Positions 14,949-29,400 of a stretch of 64,000 nucleotides of DNA are shown one piece after another; within the stretch, counting starts at the first letter, position 1; each line of letters starts with the position of its first letter. The notes below the pieces were generated by a model that had not been told where the DNA came from, did not search any database, and worked only from the letters and a program-made list of their open reading frames with translations. Origin of the DNA: Diphasiastrum complanatum (taxonomy: Eukaryota > Streptophyta > Lycopodiopsida > Lycopodiales > Lycopodiaceae); the NCBI GenBank assembly GCA_029204225.1, contig MU831981.1:29284-93283 (forward strand), given 5' to 3'. Both the position numbers and the translations under genes were made by a program.

Positions 14949-17900
14949 CATGATTGCACTAAGTGTCTAGCCTAGAAAAAATTCAACTAATGCTTCTACT
15001 TCTATGAACCTTGCTTGTTTGAAAAAGCTTCCAAAGTGGTATTTAGAAATATTGATGATAGTGAACCTTTGAAACAACCTGAAACCAGTGAACAACGTTC
15101 AACTAAGGTTAAGGCAACGACAACCAAAGAGGTCTATCAACTTTGCATCAATGACTATTATTCTAAATAGTGATGAACTTTATACTTATGAAAGCATTTA
15201 AGTAAGATACTCAGAGGAAGGCTATATAGGACGAATATGAATTCATTATAATGAATTTTGGGGAGGTCTTGTGGAGCTTCCTCAAGGTAAAAAGCCTACT
15301 GGAAAAGGTGTAGGTATTATAAGACTGAACTTTCTGCATGGACTGTCCAAACAGATACCAAATGTACTGTATGTCTCGAATCTAATGACCAATTTGTTGT
15401 CAGTCGGTCGTATTACTGATCTAGGACATAAGGTAGAGTTTGGGACAGATTCTTGTAAAATTCTTGACAAAAGCAAGAGAGTTCTTGCACTCGGAAAGAG
15501 GCAGGGATATCTCTATAAGCTCACTCATTGTTGTTCTACGACTGATTGTGCTTTAAGTAGTTCAGTATCTAGTAAAGAGTTGATGTGGAGTTGGAAGTAT
15601 AAATCTCATGCTCCCCTTGGCAAGCATTAAGTATGTCTTGTGGCAAAAAGTTATGCTCAAAAGGAATGTATCAATCATGAAGAAACTTCTGAATCTGTTG
15701 TTAAGATGAACACCAGTTGTTGCTTATTGGCTAGAGCATCCCATATTGATATACTTTCGATTCACATATTGCTCAAATGGATGTTAAATTGTATTTGTGA
15801 ATGGCATTCTTGAAGAAGAAGTTTACATGAAAAAAGGCAAAGATCGTCTTGTTTGAAGCGTCATACAAAAGCAATCTTCAAGTGCTTGGCACTCACATAT
15901 TGATGACTCTCTCTTAAGATTTGGTTTCTTCAGAACTGAATGTGCTACTAATCTCTACATCATGCATGAGGAGGTGAAAATATTCTTCTTATTGTTTTTG
16001 TGGATGACCTGATTATCAGCAACAACAAACACTCCACTCAACAAAATAAGAAGTCTTTCTCTTCAATTTGATATAAAAAATCTTTGTGAACTTCATTTTT
16101 CTCTTGGAATTGAAGTTTGACATCAACAAGACTCACTCAAGCAAAGTATGTTGAAGAATTGTTGAAGCAAGTCCATATGCTTGATTGTAAGCCTATATTT
16201 ACACCAATGGAAGCAAACCTCAAGTTGACTAGCTTTGGTGATAAAGGTCTAACAGAGAGCTAACCATACCACGAGCCTTCATAAAGAAAGATGTCTAATA
16301 AGAACAACATACTATCAATGAGAGCTGGTACAAGCTAAATATATGGATATAATATCTGTATGTTTGTCTATGTTTTATTGTAAAAAATGTCATGTTATTT
16401 CTAGTGGACCTAGTTAGTACTATGTTTCTGGAGGGGTGTGAAAATCTGTGATGAATGACAAGCTTAAGTAAGCCATAATTGTATACTAAATTGCTGTTTG
16501 AGATACCAGAAAGCTTTTGCATGTCTACTGTATCTGCTCTCTCTGAGCTGACTAAGAAGCAAACTCATTTGATAACTTGAGAGAGAGAGAGAGACACCTT
16601 GTTCTGACCGACCATCCACTGTTATCCTGAACTGTCATATCAGGATCATATTCAGGTTCTTCATCAAAATCATCACCCTCGTCATAGTAAAAGACATCGG
16701 CATCTGCATGATTCATAAGATTCATAAGGACATCAAACAAAAACATGGTTGCGTGCAGCCTGATACGACTTACCTTTGCCTTTAACCTTTAGACATTTGA
16801 AGTAAAACGGTAAGTAATTATTTGGCATATAAAACCTAGCAGTCTAGATGGTACTGAACTCATTATATTCTATGGAGGGGAGGGGGAGGCTTGGGGTGCT
16901 ACATGGAATAATCACAAAAACAGACATAATTGAAGCTCTATCAGGTTACAGGGCCCAGGATCTTTTAATTTACAAGGTAGCTTCTTTCCATATCTGTTTT
17001 GGTTGGGTGAGTATTACACTAGCAGATGTGATCAGAGGGATCCCCAGATAGTGTTTTTTTGAATAGATGACCATTCACAATAGAAGAGTACTCTAAAGTA
17101 GATAGTTCATGCAAACAAGGATGTTGAGGGAGACACTCTTGAGAACATCCTCCTATGCAGCTCTTCGCCCCTTCTTACTCTAAGTGCATTTACAAGTTGG
17201 AACCATACACAGTTTTAGAAAAGTACAATCACCACTGGAACACGCAAACCATGGAAACCCAGGTAATTAGTCAAGCAAAGTAAGCTGTACCCAAAGGTCA
17301 CTAATGAGGAGACATAGTTCACCTTCTAGCATTGCAGATTTACACTTACTCGGTAAGTTCCAAGCATAGCAATAGTACCTGTGTAATTTGTGTCTTCAGG
17401 AAAATCAAGAACCTGTAACATGTCAAAAAAAACCATAAATAGATCAGCAAGTACATTCGGTTTACATCAAGCATAACTAGAAAGGAAAAAAGGCCCCATG
17501 TGCTAGAGAGCTACATACTACGCAATCGTCCTATTTCAATGGAGGTGTATGTGACTGTTGTCATATGACATACAAAAAGTAGTACTTTTGAATGAAAAGT
17601 CCACTGAACACGTACTTCTCCAGATGCTTCGTCTTTTGGTTGTAGAAGAGCAGATGGTTCAACTTGAAGCACGGATGTATGATTTTCTTTCTCAGCTTCC
17701 TGAGGTAGTTGACTTTGTTCATGTGCACCTTGTATTGGCACTTGAATATCCTTGTCAAATCCTCGTTGGCTTTCCTTGTCTTTGAGTTGTATTGGCAGCT
17801 CAGTTTCCCTGTCAACTTCTTGCACAGGAATTCGAGATTCTGTACTAGCTTCTTGCACATCTATTTTTATTTCCATTTGAGATTCTTCCTGCACTTGAGT

Positions 17901-20900
17901 ATCCTCACTGGTTTCTTGAGCAGGTAGCGTACATTCTGTGCTAGCATCCGGAATAGGTAATTCAGTTTCCTTGTTAGTTTCCTGAACAGGCTTCTGTGTG
18001 TCCTCATCACTATCTTGCTCAGATGTTTGAATTTCCTTGTCAGCTTCATGCACAGATATCAAAGTTTCCTTGCGCGACTCTTCATCCACCATTTCCACGA
18101 AAAAGTTTTCTGTTTCACTACCGACGTTTTGTGATTCTGGAACCAGTGTTGTAGGTTCACCCGTGGACAATGTTTCACTAGAACATATCAGGTCATTTTC
18201 TAGCCTATGTACAGCTTCCTGGACCACTTCAACAACCTTAGTAGACTCACATGACGTATCTACTTCTGCTCTCAGATCTTCCTCCCCTATTCTAGGCTTT
18301 CCCTCAATCTGACCTTGTACTTGTTGCCCAACATCCATTATTTGTTGTTCAACATCCATGGTTTGAACAGTTTCTGCTTCTATCACTGGTGTAGAAGCCA
18401 AAGCAGGTCCCATCCCAGATGATTCTAAAAGAGCAACTGGGCAAGTAGCTGGAGCAAGTAGCAACAAAAAGCAATACTTCAGTACCCAGTTCAATGCCAT
18501 CAAAGTGAACTTCCTATGGAGATAGTCATTTGAAAATTTTTGCATTATTCGATTTAAAACTACATACACAATGAAAAAACACACACATTGTTGCTCACAA
18601 ATGGCTGCTTCTGAGCACAATGGATCTCTAACTGAGAAGGCCTCTTTTTGTTCTTGCTCATTTTCCATTGCCTTTGAATGAACAGCCTCTGAATCATGAG
18701 ACTCAGCCTCAACAAGCTTAGGCAAAGCAATTGTTGTAGCTGCTGACACCTCTGCTCCTACGCTAACTTCATGTACTATGTCATTGTGTGGCGAATTTTC
18801 AATGCAAGATGCAGGAGAAATTTTTGCTCCACCAACACCAAAAACACGATGATAAAGCTCCCGAATTTCCTCATTCAGACCTGCGCTAACAGAATGAACA
18901 TTAATGACAATCAAGCTATCCAATGAGTCAGAAGACAGATTCAACATAACAGCTGAACTATCAAGTGCCAATAAGACAAGAAGTTGTGAAATAAAAGGAA
19001 AACTTGAATGGAATATTATCAGCAATAAGGTTCTTTTTAAGGTGAAATTATAGGAAAAGAATCAATCCATCATCATTAACTAGCACGTTAAAATTTTAAC
19101 CAGATTAATAACAACAACAACCAGACCGCCTAAACAAAAGAGAATGATTTCCTACGATTTCTAACCCCTGTTCAGCATAAGTTTCCCAGTCTATCTCAGA
19201 AAATTTGATGCACACACATGCAAAAAAAGGCATCACCATACAATGTCCATAAACCACAGAATGTCATTTCGTACCAAAAGCTTTGGGAACATTTGGCTTC
19301 TAAGGTAAGGAGTGTTCAAAAAACTAATTCAACTATCCCAAATCCCAGATGCAGATTCAATTTGTTCTAGTTTACTTCATGTGTTCTTCTTTTACTTGTT
19401 TCATCTAACAATTTCACGCATAGGTTTTGGAGACGTTTATATATGCTCCTACAGTTACCACATACTTGACATGTACTTTTATCTCTCTTGCCTTACCACA
19501 TACTTGACATGTACTTTTATCTCTCTTGCCTTTTGGCATGAAAAAGACATTAATAGAGCTTTCTCTCTCTCTCTCTCTCTCACTCTCACAGTAGCTCTCA
19601 TGGCGCGTTTCATGGCTCCACGTAAGCGTGGGGGAGGTAACTCCCCCCGCTCTCCACCTCATCCAGGAAGCAGCCCCAACGCGACCTCCAGCGTGGCTGA
19701 TTCTAGCGTTTGCAGACCTCCAGCTCCAGCGCTACCATCGGTGGCCTCCAGCGCATCTCCCATTGATGCCTCCAGCGCTGCCTCTATCTCCAATATTGTC
19801 ATCACCTCCAGTGCACATCACCTCCAACGATGCCCATCGTTGTTTTCAACACTGTCTCTGCCTCCAGCAATGCTCCTACCTCCAGCGATGTCTCTGCTTC
19901 CACCTCTGCCTCCAGCGATGATGGAAATAGCTCAAACCCTGTTATGAACATCTCCAGTGCTGCTGGGAACGCCTCCAGTGCTGCTGCAATTGACTCCATC
20001 GCTGGGGGGACAGTCAGTGTTGTCCCTTCCGATCCTTCGTCGTCTGCTGCCTACCTATCTTGCTCTACCAAAAATGCCCCTTAGGGAGACGACATCTACA
20101 CGCCAAGGAAAGCATTTGAGGGGTACCTAAAAGCAGAAGGTGGATGCGCTACGATCCGAAATACAACAGCTTAAGCTGACTATGTCCACTTTGCTCCAAG
20201 ACAATATGGCTCTCAAACAGAAAATCCAGACATTGTAAGGAACGCCATCCCCAATGACAAGTAAAATCGATGAGCTAGAACGTCACCTGAGTGAACATAA
20301 GGAGGCTACAAAAACTTGGGCTTCCTTATTTCATAAAGAAGAAGGTAATACCGCCCATATGTCTACTGTTATCTCAGCTACCATCTCTGAAGAAAAATTA
20401 TGCGATTCCAAAGCTCTCTATGTTCGAGTTCGAGGTGTTCTCGACACTCAAGATGCCGTGAAAGAAGCAAAATCCTTCTTAGATACTACTTTGAGTTTCA
20501 ATACAAATGGATTGGATAATGCTTGGCGTACCGAAAAAGACAATCAACTCTCATTATTCGCTTCAAAACAAAAGAAAAAAGAACCAGTCTAAATTAAAAG
20601 GCACACAGATTTTCTTGGATGAGGATCTTACTTTTATCCAGGTTGAGGAACGCAAGAAAATCTTTCAGGAGGCTAAAGCGTCGGGACACTTTGCTATTTA
20701 TCGGGATGGTCAGGTTCGATATGTGGATCGTGGTCCATCTACCTCTAATGCCTAGGAAGTTGGGGCTCTCAGGCATAGGAGCAGCCTGAGACCCCATCCA
20801 CATCACCCACATCATCTACGTATTGGTCTATGGAATTGTAACGGCATCCATTCTTCAGCAGTTGCAGGAGATTTAGAAGACTTCATAACACAGGGGGACA

Positions 20901-22380
20901 TCCATCTTTTCACTGAGACTCATGAGAGTCAGTTTCAAGGGCTACCAGAGTTTCATGGATTCAGATGGTTTTCGGGAGACTAGATCTGTAGGGGGCAAAG
21001 GTTTTGGTGGAGTTGCATGCTTATACAGGGACTCATTACAGCCTATCATTGATTTGGTTCGACAGGATGAGCATGCATGCAACATGTGGCTTCGATTTCT
21101 TGGCCGTAGTATTGGGCTTGATAGGGATTTGCAGTTTGCTATTTTCCACCGGAGTCTTCAACTTTTGCTGATAGTACGGGTCCCCCTTATGCTGATCTCT
21201 CATAAGATATTTTTCTTTATGCAAAGCGTGGTTATATACTTCTAGCGGGTGACTTCAACGCCAGGACCTCCTCTAGACAGTCAGAGTTTCATACGATCAC
21301 TGATGATCCCTTGAGGATACATGCCACGGATAGTACGGATATGGGGATTGATAGGACATTTGCTGATGATGGTGGCCCGGTCTCTACATATGGTGAGCAC
21401 TTTCTTTTACTAGGTGAGGCCCATGAGCTTGTCATTTCTATGGCAGGGGCCTTTGGGGGTCAAACCGGACTTTTATCGCTCCAGTTTCCTAGAGCTAGAC
21501 AGTGCTGGGGTCCCAGTTTTGACTCGTTACCTGGATAGTGGACTTTCACATTGCCTCCGATTTACACTGGGACAATTCCGAGTTTCCTCACACCAGCTAT
21601 ATGTGGAGACAGGGTGTTTCCAAGGGAATCCCTCACATGAGTAGACTTTGTCAAATGTGCACATTAGGGGAGGTGGAGTCAGAGGAGCATTTTCTTTTTA
21701 GATGCCCCATCTATTATGAGATCCGTGGACATTATCACTGTCTTTTCCGAGATTCTCCAATTACATTGCGCTCACTCATTTCATATGTTGATCCTCGATG
21801 TGTTGCATTGATGCTGCGTGAGATGTTTCTCTTCCGTAGAGATATTTGTCAGAGAGATCGTGATGGATACCATGACTCCCAGCAGACCCAGATTACCTCC
21901 TTTTTCTCTAGGAGACATTCCAGAGCATTGGAGGATGAGTCAGATATCTTATCTCGGGATGTTCACCGTGATCGCCAACAACGTACTGTTTCCAGACCAT
22001 ACACTATGGCTACACAAAGTCTTTGCCTATCTAGAGCTCACATACGCCAGCCCTCCTCGTCAGTTCATGCATCTTCATCATCATCATCATCTTCTTTCTT
22101 TGCTTTTTTCAGTAGTGGTCTTGCGGTGACATGATACGGCCTATCCTACAGCTCAGATGGTTACTGTATAGCATTAGATATATGATTCCCGTTGTACCAT
22201 ATCTCAGACTTTCATGTCTTGAGGGTAGATGAGATACTTTAGTTGTTTATTCTTGTTAGGTTAATATCTAGTTGTTGTTGTTTGATTATGGAGACATTTA
22301 TATGCTCCTTTTAGTATCTATCACACTTGAGATGTACTTACTTTGTCTTATATGCCTTTTGGCATTGAAAGACATTAATA

Positions 22381-22436
<56 letters not shown>

Positions 22437-25400
22437 CCCTTAGCCCATCCTTCCATCGCCCATCCTCTCTCAATGGCTCAGAAAAAGAGATTCTATAAAG
22501 TCCTTAACCAAGAATCCTATTCTAAGCATGCCAATAACAAGCAACACAAGGGAAACGGATGGTGGACAAACCAACCCAACCAATCCTAGATCGAACGGAT
22601 CTAGCCTCCAAGCTAAGGATCAATCTCATTGAGGAATGAGGCATCACACTAGCAGCATACGGCTACCAGTCTCACAATCAAGGATACACTGTGAGAGCCC
22701 AATAGGTATACTTATACCCTCCAAGGCCCATGCACCACTAGTAGTGCACTGTGACACCTCACTGGACACCTCTGCAACCTATCTGGGCCACGTCATCCAG
22801 TTCCCCAATGACTCACTGATAGACCCATACAAATCCACCCCATCATGAGTTTAGGCCTACAAGCATTAATTATGACCTTATACACATAAGGGCCCCAATT
22901 CCCTTATAGTCACAATTAAATTATGGGTTATCATGTAGGAAATCCGCTACCTTCTGAAACCTGATCGTACGAGTCTCTACCGAAATGAGTGATATAGGTT
23001 CAAAGCTATACATAAGTACGCATGGACTATAACCGGTAGCCAAATGCTATAACTCAATCTCCATCAAGGATAACTTCCTATCCAAGGAGATTGCTATCAA
23101 AATATAAATACATATTTCATCTGATCTTCTGATCACGTAGGTAATCCTTCTCTTAAACGATCAAGTATAACTAGAATCTGAACTATGATTCTCAATCATA
23201 ATTCTTCGGATTCTTGTCCCGTGATACCCTAGCATAGGCAACTCAACCAAGGTCATATACTCTTCCCAATGAGATTGCCACTGGAAAAATATGCTCGAAG
23301 CATTTTCTCCCTCACCTAATTTGTTCTTTTCGCCTGACCAATGGTCAGAAGAACTTAAGCTTAGAGTCGTTTCTTGTTTAGCAAATACGGCCGACCAAAA
23401 GTGACCAGTAAACCTTGGATCGCGATCGTTCATATTGTCACTTGGTAATTCGTAAAGTCTAAACAAACGCTCTACAATTACTTGAGCAAATCAGATGCTT
23501 TCATGGTAGTCCTTACCATCACAATTCTTAGAAGACACATTAAGTCCAACTCACTTACGATGCCTATATAAGGTTTGTAATCCAAAAAACGCCCTTACTT
23601 TAGCCATGGCACAAAGTGTCATTCCAAAGCTAGGATCCCATCTAGAATACGTCCAGATTCAATTATTCTTAAGTTCTTATCTAGAATAACTCAAGATTCA
23701 CCGGAACCTCATTACGTGGAGTTCTGACTTTTGGCAACCAACAACTATCCAACTCTCCTGAGTCTTCCAGGATAGCATTCTATCCTTTCCAATCGAGAAA
23801 AGATAAGGCCAAAAGTTCTCGTGTATTCTATGCACATAAACCTTTAAATGAAATCAAACTTGACCCATAAAGGTTGCGACTTGTAAGCAATACATTTCAA
23901 CAATAATATCCATAAGAAAGATTATTTTGTTGATTCAAACAACTAACTCAGAAGTAGCGCTCCTGACTCGGTTAGTTGTATCAGATTTAAAAAATATTTA
24001 AATGTGTAGGTGTGGTACCAAAACACCACATTTAATTTGATTCTAAATCAATTCTAGGTCAATAAGCAATTCTTAATGAGAAATTACTATGACCTAGCGA
24101 GAAATTGTCTCTACACAATTTCTCATCATGCCTATGTTTTAACAACTAGTTTGTGCATGCAAATAAACTTAGTTCAAGGAATCCTTTGTAGATCCACAAG
24201 ATTAAAAGTTTGTACAAAAGGTTTATGATCATAGGATATCTCTAATGATATCACCTGATCTGTACACAATGCTTTCTTAACCAAGAATCCTGTAACTTGA
24301 TTATCCTCTAAGAGAGAATATTTCTCAAAGAGTGCTATTCCACAACCGAAATCTCAACTGGAGATTATCTCAAAAGAATATATTGTTAGCATGAATTTCC
24401 TTCCTTGCATCAACCCACGGATCTCGGTCCTCACTAAGATCAAGTTGATTACCACCAACAAGGAACAGGTTTCAAAAAACCACCATCTTGCAATAGAATT
24501 TCTTAGTTCTGACACAAATCAATCGGACTTGTAATTAGCCACTCTTCTACTACAAGAGTGTTTTCTAATTTCCTAATTCTTATATGTTCAAACCAGATAT
24601 CAAAATATTCTATCGTTTCTAATTCTTGAAATAGGTCTGTCATCTATTCATATGGCTGATTCCTCCTGGAATCTATGATAGATGTTTCTCCTCGATAACA
24701 CTCTTTTCTTCCTACTTCTCCCCCTTTTTAACAGGAAACAACACGAGTTTCCAAGGGGTGCATCTCAATCTAGATTTGCCTTAGGAGAAGTTTCAAAGAA
24801 GAGATCCGAGAAAATCTTGAAAGTCAAGAAAGGTGTTGCATCATCGTAACCAAATACTAATGACCCAACACATTTTCATGAACGACTTATCAAAAGATCT
24901 TCTTCGTTACCAACACTGAGAATTGACCTGTAAATCAAAAAAGGACTTTTTGAAGATTCATGTGAGGAAAACATTTAGAAAACGATTCCATTAACCATTA
25001 CTGTGACATCGTCCAAGGTCAACGGGTAATAAAAATTACCTTCCAAGGAATCACAAGAAAACGGGTTAATTAATGTTTAAGAAATTCACCAATATATCTT
25101 TTGTAAAGAAATAGCTTGTCGGGTTTCCGGTTTTGTAAATTTGAGATATCAATAAGGGGTCATGACCGATATCTCAAATTTCCGGACAAAACACCCGTTT
25201 TATGACCCATAGTATTTGGCATCAATTAGATTTACGGCCTTACTACGGTCAACTGATCCAATTATTTTTAGATTTTCAATTTGGAATTTGCATCCCATAA
25301 ATCGATTGAGATTAAAACCACCGGTACCATTGAAGTTCTCAGGAATTTCACATTCCAACTTCAGTGTACCAATTCCAACTCACTGAGGAATGAGTGGGAA

Positions 25401-26447
25401 TAAACTCATGATTTTTATTGGCTTCACTTATTTTTACTTTCATAGCGAGTAGGTATGCCTCAGCTTCAACCATATCAAAAAACAGCTTTTTTCGTTTATT
25501 TTTAGTCTTTTCCATCTTAGGCTTCAGGGCCGTTTGGCCGTGCGACTTTTTCGCGAGGCAATCATGGTGCTATCATAGGCCTTGGCCACACGGATAGCAT
25601 CTTCCAAAAATTGGAGGATATTCCGTTTGGACTCCTTTTGATAATCAGCTGGCAATCCAAGAACGAACTACCATTGCCACTGCACCAACTTCCTATCAAA
25701 AAGCAATATCTTGGCCAAAAAAAATCCAAAAACTTCTGGACGTAAGTGTCAAATTCTCGGTTGCCCATTTTGCAATTAATGAAGCGAATTTTCAATCAAA
25801 ATCCTCAATTGTGACTAAAGCCTTACAGAATTCCACCAGGAATCAGTCACTGGTTGCACACCACCACGAGGAGGCCTTGCCGTCAAGAAACAACAAAACT
25901 GACAATATCGCTTTTCTTCTGGGACGTTGCGTAAACTAAAATAGCTCGTCCAACGGTTTACCCAGTCTTATAACTTCCGGGCGTTTGAATTTTCTTTCAC
26001 CGGAAAATTTTTTCGGTTTAGTAGCCCAAGTTGTTTGAATTAATGGCTTGTAATTAATTGAAGAGATTTTGCATTAGGCTTATACCAATGAATTCCGCAA
26101 ATGGTGTTTAAGAAATAACACTACCAAAAATGTTCACGCATCAAAATCTAATTCATGCAATTTTTTAAGCCATTACGATTCAATAATTTAACTTAACTGC
26201 ATTTACTGATTCGTAGTCCATTATGACTATTAGAAGCCCATGGAATACTTGAAAAATGATAAAATGAAAAAACTTCCATAACACCTTCAATACCCCTCCC
26301 TCCCCCTTCTACCTAACTTGGCCATCAAACTAATACCTTAACCAAAAAAACTAATGGTTGACTAAAAGTCATATCCCCCCCCTTTCTTTCCCCTCATAAA
26401 CCATATCGGGGCCCGAGCAACAGGATCGCGACCCACTGCCAGCCCGA

Positions 26448-26497
<50 letters not shown>

Positions 26498-29400
26498 GGC
26501 CAAAAGGAGGGAGGTGGGCGCGCGTTTTTGCCCTTCCTTCTAACCCAGCTTCATGCAGGTATTAGGTGGCTGCAAGGCACTGTCAGGCGCAGATTTTGAG
26601 GCTCCTTTCTTCTTCGAAGTTTTTTTCTTTATGTAAGAAGCTTTAGCATAGAACCTTGTTGTTATGGAAGCATCAGGGGCACTTTTAGATCATCATTACC
26701 TTCCTAAAGCCTGAGCCCTGTTTTCTATAGTTCTAAAATGCATACTTTTCATGCAAAAATCACTTTCTACTGCTGTTTTTTGCAGTAAGAAATGCTTTAA
26801 GTCGTTTTTTAGTTTGCTTAATCTTCAATTTGTTTCCACAAATGCATAAGCAATCATTCATTTACAGTTTAGCATGCCTAGACTGCATTATGGCTGAGAA
26901 ACAGGGTAGATGCTGCCCAATTTTTCTCTGAACTAAAAATTTGCAGGTTTGGCCATTCTTCACACAAAATAGGCTTCCAAATGACCCAAACCATCACAAT
27001 AATGGCCTTACTGGCTCATTAACCTGCAAACCACCATTAGTTTGCTGGAAAACGCAACAAAAACCTGCAACTCCATAAAGAATCGCCATGCAAAACCTGT
27101 AAATCATCCACCAACACTCACAACAAGTGGTTAGTCCATTTTTGCATCTATTCTTGCCTTTCTCACCGATTTTAAAGCAAAACCGGTTCCACAAAAAGCA
27201 ATAGACAGTATCCAAAGTCTCATAAACCACCGTTGCAAGAACAAGAAGCCATAAGAAAAAAAAAACCAGCATAGCCTCAAATTGAAACCGTTGCCATCAT
27301 AAAAGTGCTCTTAATGAAGTGATTCAAGAAAACTAAAACTTACTTCCTTATACCAATTTGAAGTGCTTAAAAACCGAATCGATTGTATACCTGGTAGTGC
27401 ACATACCACACAACCGATTGCACCTCAAAAAAGTGATTCTCGGGAAGAAGGATTCAAATTTCCACCATTTGTTGCTTACTCCAAAGATTCCTCAAGAAAT
27501 GTTGAGATTCCGTATCAAACAATGGAAAAATCCCCACACAATTCGAGATTCCTTCTTGAGCACAAATCAATGGCAAAACGTGCTTAGAACTGGCTCTGAT
27601 ACCAATATAAAGTCCTTAACCAAGAATCCTATTCTAAGCATGCCAATAACAAGCAACACAAGGGAAATGGATGGTGGACAAACCAACCCAACCAATCCTA
27701 GATCGAACGGATCTAGCCCCCAAGCTATGGATCAATCTCATTGAGGAATGAGGCATCACACCAGCAGCATACGGCTACCAGTCTCACAATCAAGGATACA
27801 CTAGTGAGAGCCCAATATACCCTCCAAGGCCCATGCACCACTAGTAGTGCACTAGTGAGAGCCCAATATAAGAAACACAAAAACAACAATTAACGCTAAT
27901 GAGCAATCGAAGTGTAGTGGGCATGTCTCGGAATAGGCAGTGGTATCTCCCTCTGACAACTCCAAATATGCTCAGAAATACCACTGCTATGTCAAAAAAA
28001 GCCCAGAACTCTCCCATAGAGAGCCATGACAGCCAGAATGATATCCGATGAAGTCTCTGAATGAGCAAGGAGCGTGGGACAGAATTGAAGGCTTTCTTGA
28101 AGTCTACAAAACAACAGTAAACATGTTCCTTCCTATAATTAGCTTCTTTGATAAGAGCTCGGAGGGTGAAGATATGATCAGAGGTGGAGTAATGAGCTCG
28201 GAGGGTGAAGATATGATCAGAGGTAGAGTAATGAGCTCGGAGGGTGAAGATATGATCAAAGGTGGAGTAGTGAGGTCCCAATGCATGCAATCTCTTGGAC
28301 TCTGCCTCTGTACTTACTGCAGACTGAAGGATGGTGCCATATAACTTCATGAGAACATGCCCAATCATGATAGTGCGGTTGTTACCAGAGATCATGGGGT
28401 CGCCATTTTTATGGATAGGATGGATGATGTTGGTGCACCAAGAGGATGGGAAGCCCGCGACAACGGCGTGGTTAAGGAGAGTGGCTAGGGTGGGAGCAAG
28501 AGTGTCGGCAATGTGGATCAGTAGCTCAGATTCAAGATCCTCAATGTCTCTGGTTCGGTGAGTTTTCAGTTTCTTAATGGCCGCAGGGACCAAATTAGGG
28601 GTAAAGAAGGTAAAGTCAGATGGTCGTGGAGAGATAGAGATAGGTGTGTCTGTGGGTATGGTATCTAGGCTAGCAGCGTAGTCGGTCCAAATACGGAGGT
28701 CGTCTAGGAGAGGGGGTGGGGCACGAGGGATAAACTCAGGCCAAAAGGCACCAGAGGAGGAGCTGAGAAGAATGTCCACAAGTCGTTCTCCTTCACAGTC
28801 ATCATAGGCATATCTTTTACAACGGAGTGTTTGGTTATAAGATTGACGTGAGGAATGAAGGTGATGGGGGGAATGGAAACGAGCATGAGTGGCAGCTTGG
28901 TGAAGGGAGTGGCATTCCTCAACATACCATGGTAGATGGAAAGGGTGAGATGAATGACGTGGTTTGTTGTTATGAGGTTTAGATGGGAAGGCCAGGGAGG
29001 CAGCAGTATGAAGAGAGGTGGTGAGAAAGGCAGCTTGAAATTCCAGTGGACTGTTATGGGGAAAAGAGTGGAGTAATGAGGCAAGGGACTCTTCGTAGGG
29101 TGGTGCATAAAGGGAGTGGAATGTGTATCTAGGTGCACGAGGTAACGTGGAGTGGGATGGGGGTTGAGGGGGCGGGAGGTGGCCAATAGCGAAGGAAAGA
29201 AACAAATGATCAGAGAGACTAGTGGGGGAAATATGAAAACTGTTAATGAGGGGAAGAGGGCATGAACTCGAAGCTGGCCCGTGGTATCGTGAAACTCAAT
29301 CCTGGCATTAAAATTCCCTATGAAGAAAATATGCCCCCGCTTTGTGAACGAGATGATATCCAATGAGAGATCCAGGTAATGTGATCCGATACCCTTAGCA

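Larger units (their letters stand above)
22494..27853 (-). mobile_element. Gypsy LTR retrotransposon, degraded, sense in RAD21 intron 8
   Basis: LTR copies form a direct repeat: 27606-27853 (5' LTR on the minus strand, truncated) and 22494-22750 and beyond (3' LTR). A primer binding site for initiator Met tRNA, TGGTATCAGAGCC, lies at 27592-27604 on the minus strand next to the 5' LTR. A gag-like block ([14 protein letters not shown]) lies at 25562-25795 and an integrase piece [16 protein letters not shown] plus [11 protein letters not shown] at 23161-23466. The order agrees with minus-strand transcription. No intact ORF, and the RT is not readable. Confidence 0.75.

Noticed and set aside
17511-19025. 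A single 504-codon minus-strand ORF as one protein
   Set aside because: It is RAD21 exons 9 and 10 plus the in-frame intron between them and intron sequence at both ends; it lacks the kleisin domains by itself.
19613-20084. Ser/Ala-rich ORF as a host gene
   Set aside because: It sits between a LINE 5' end and the LINE ORF1 C-terminal domain and is parallel to MAQKKRF and MAPK starts of sister copies, so it is LINE ORF1.
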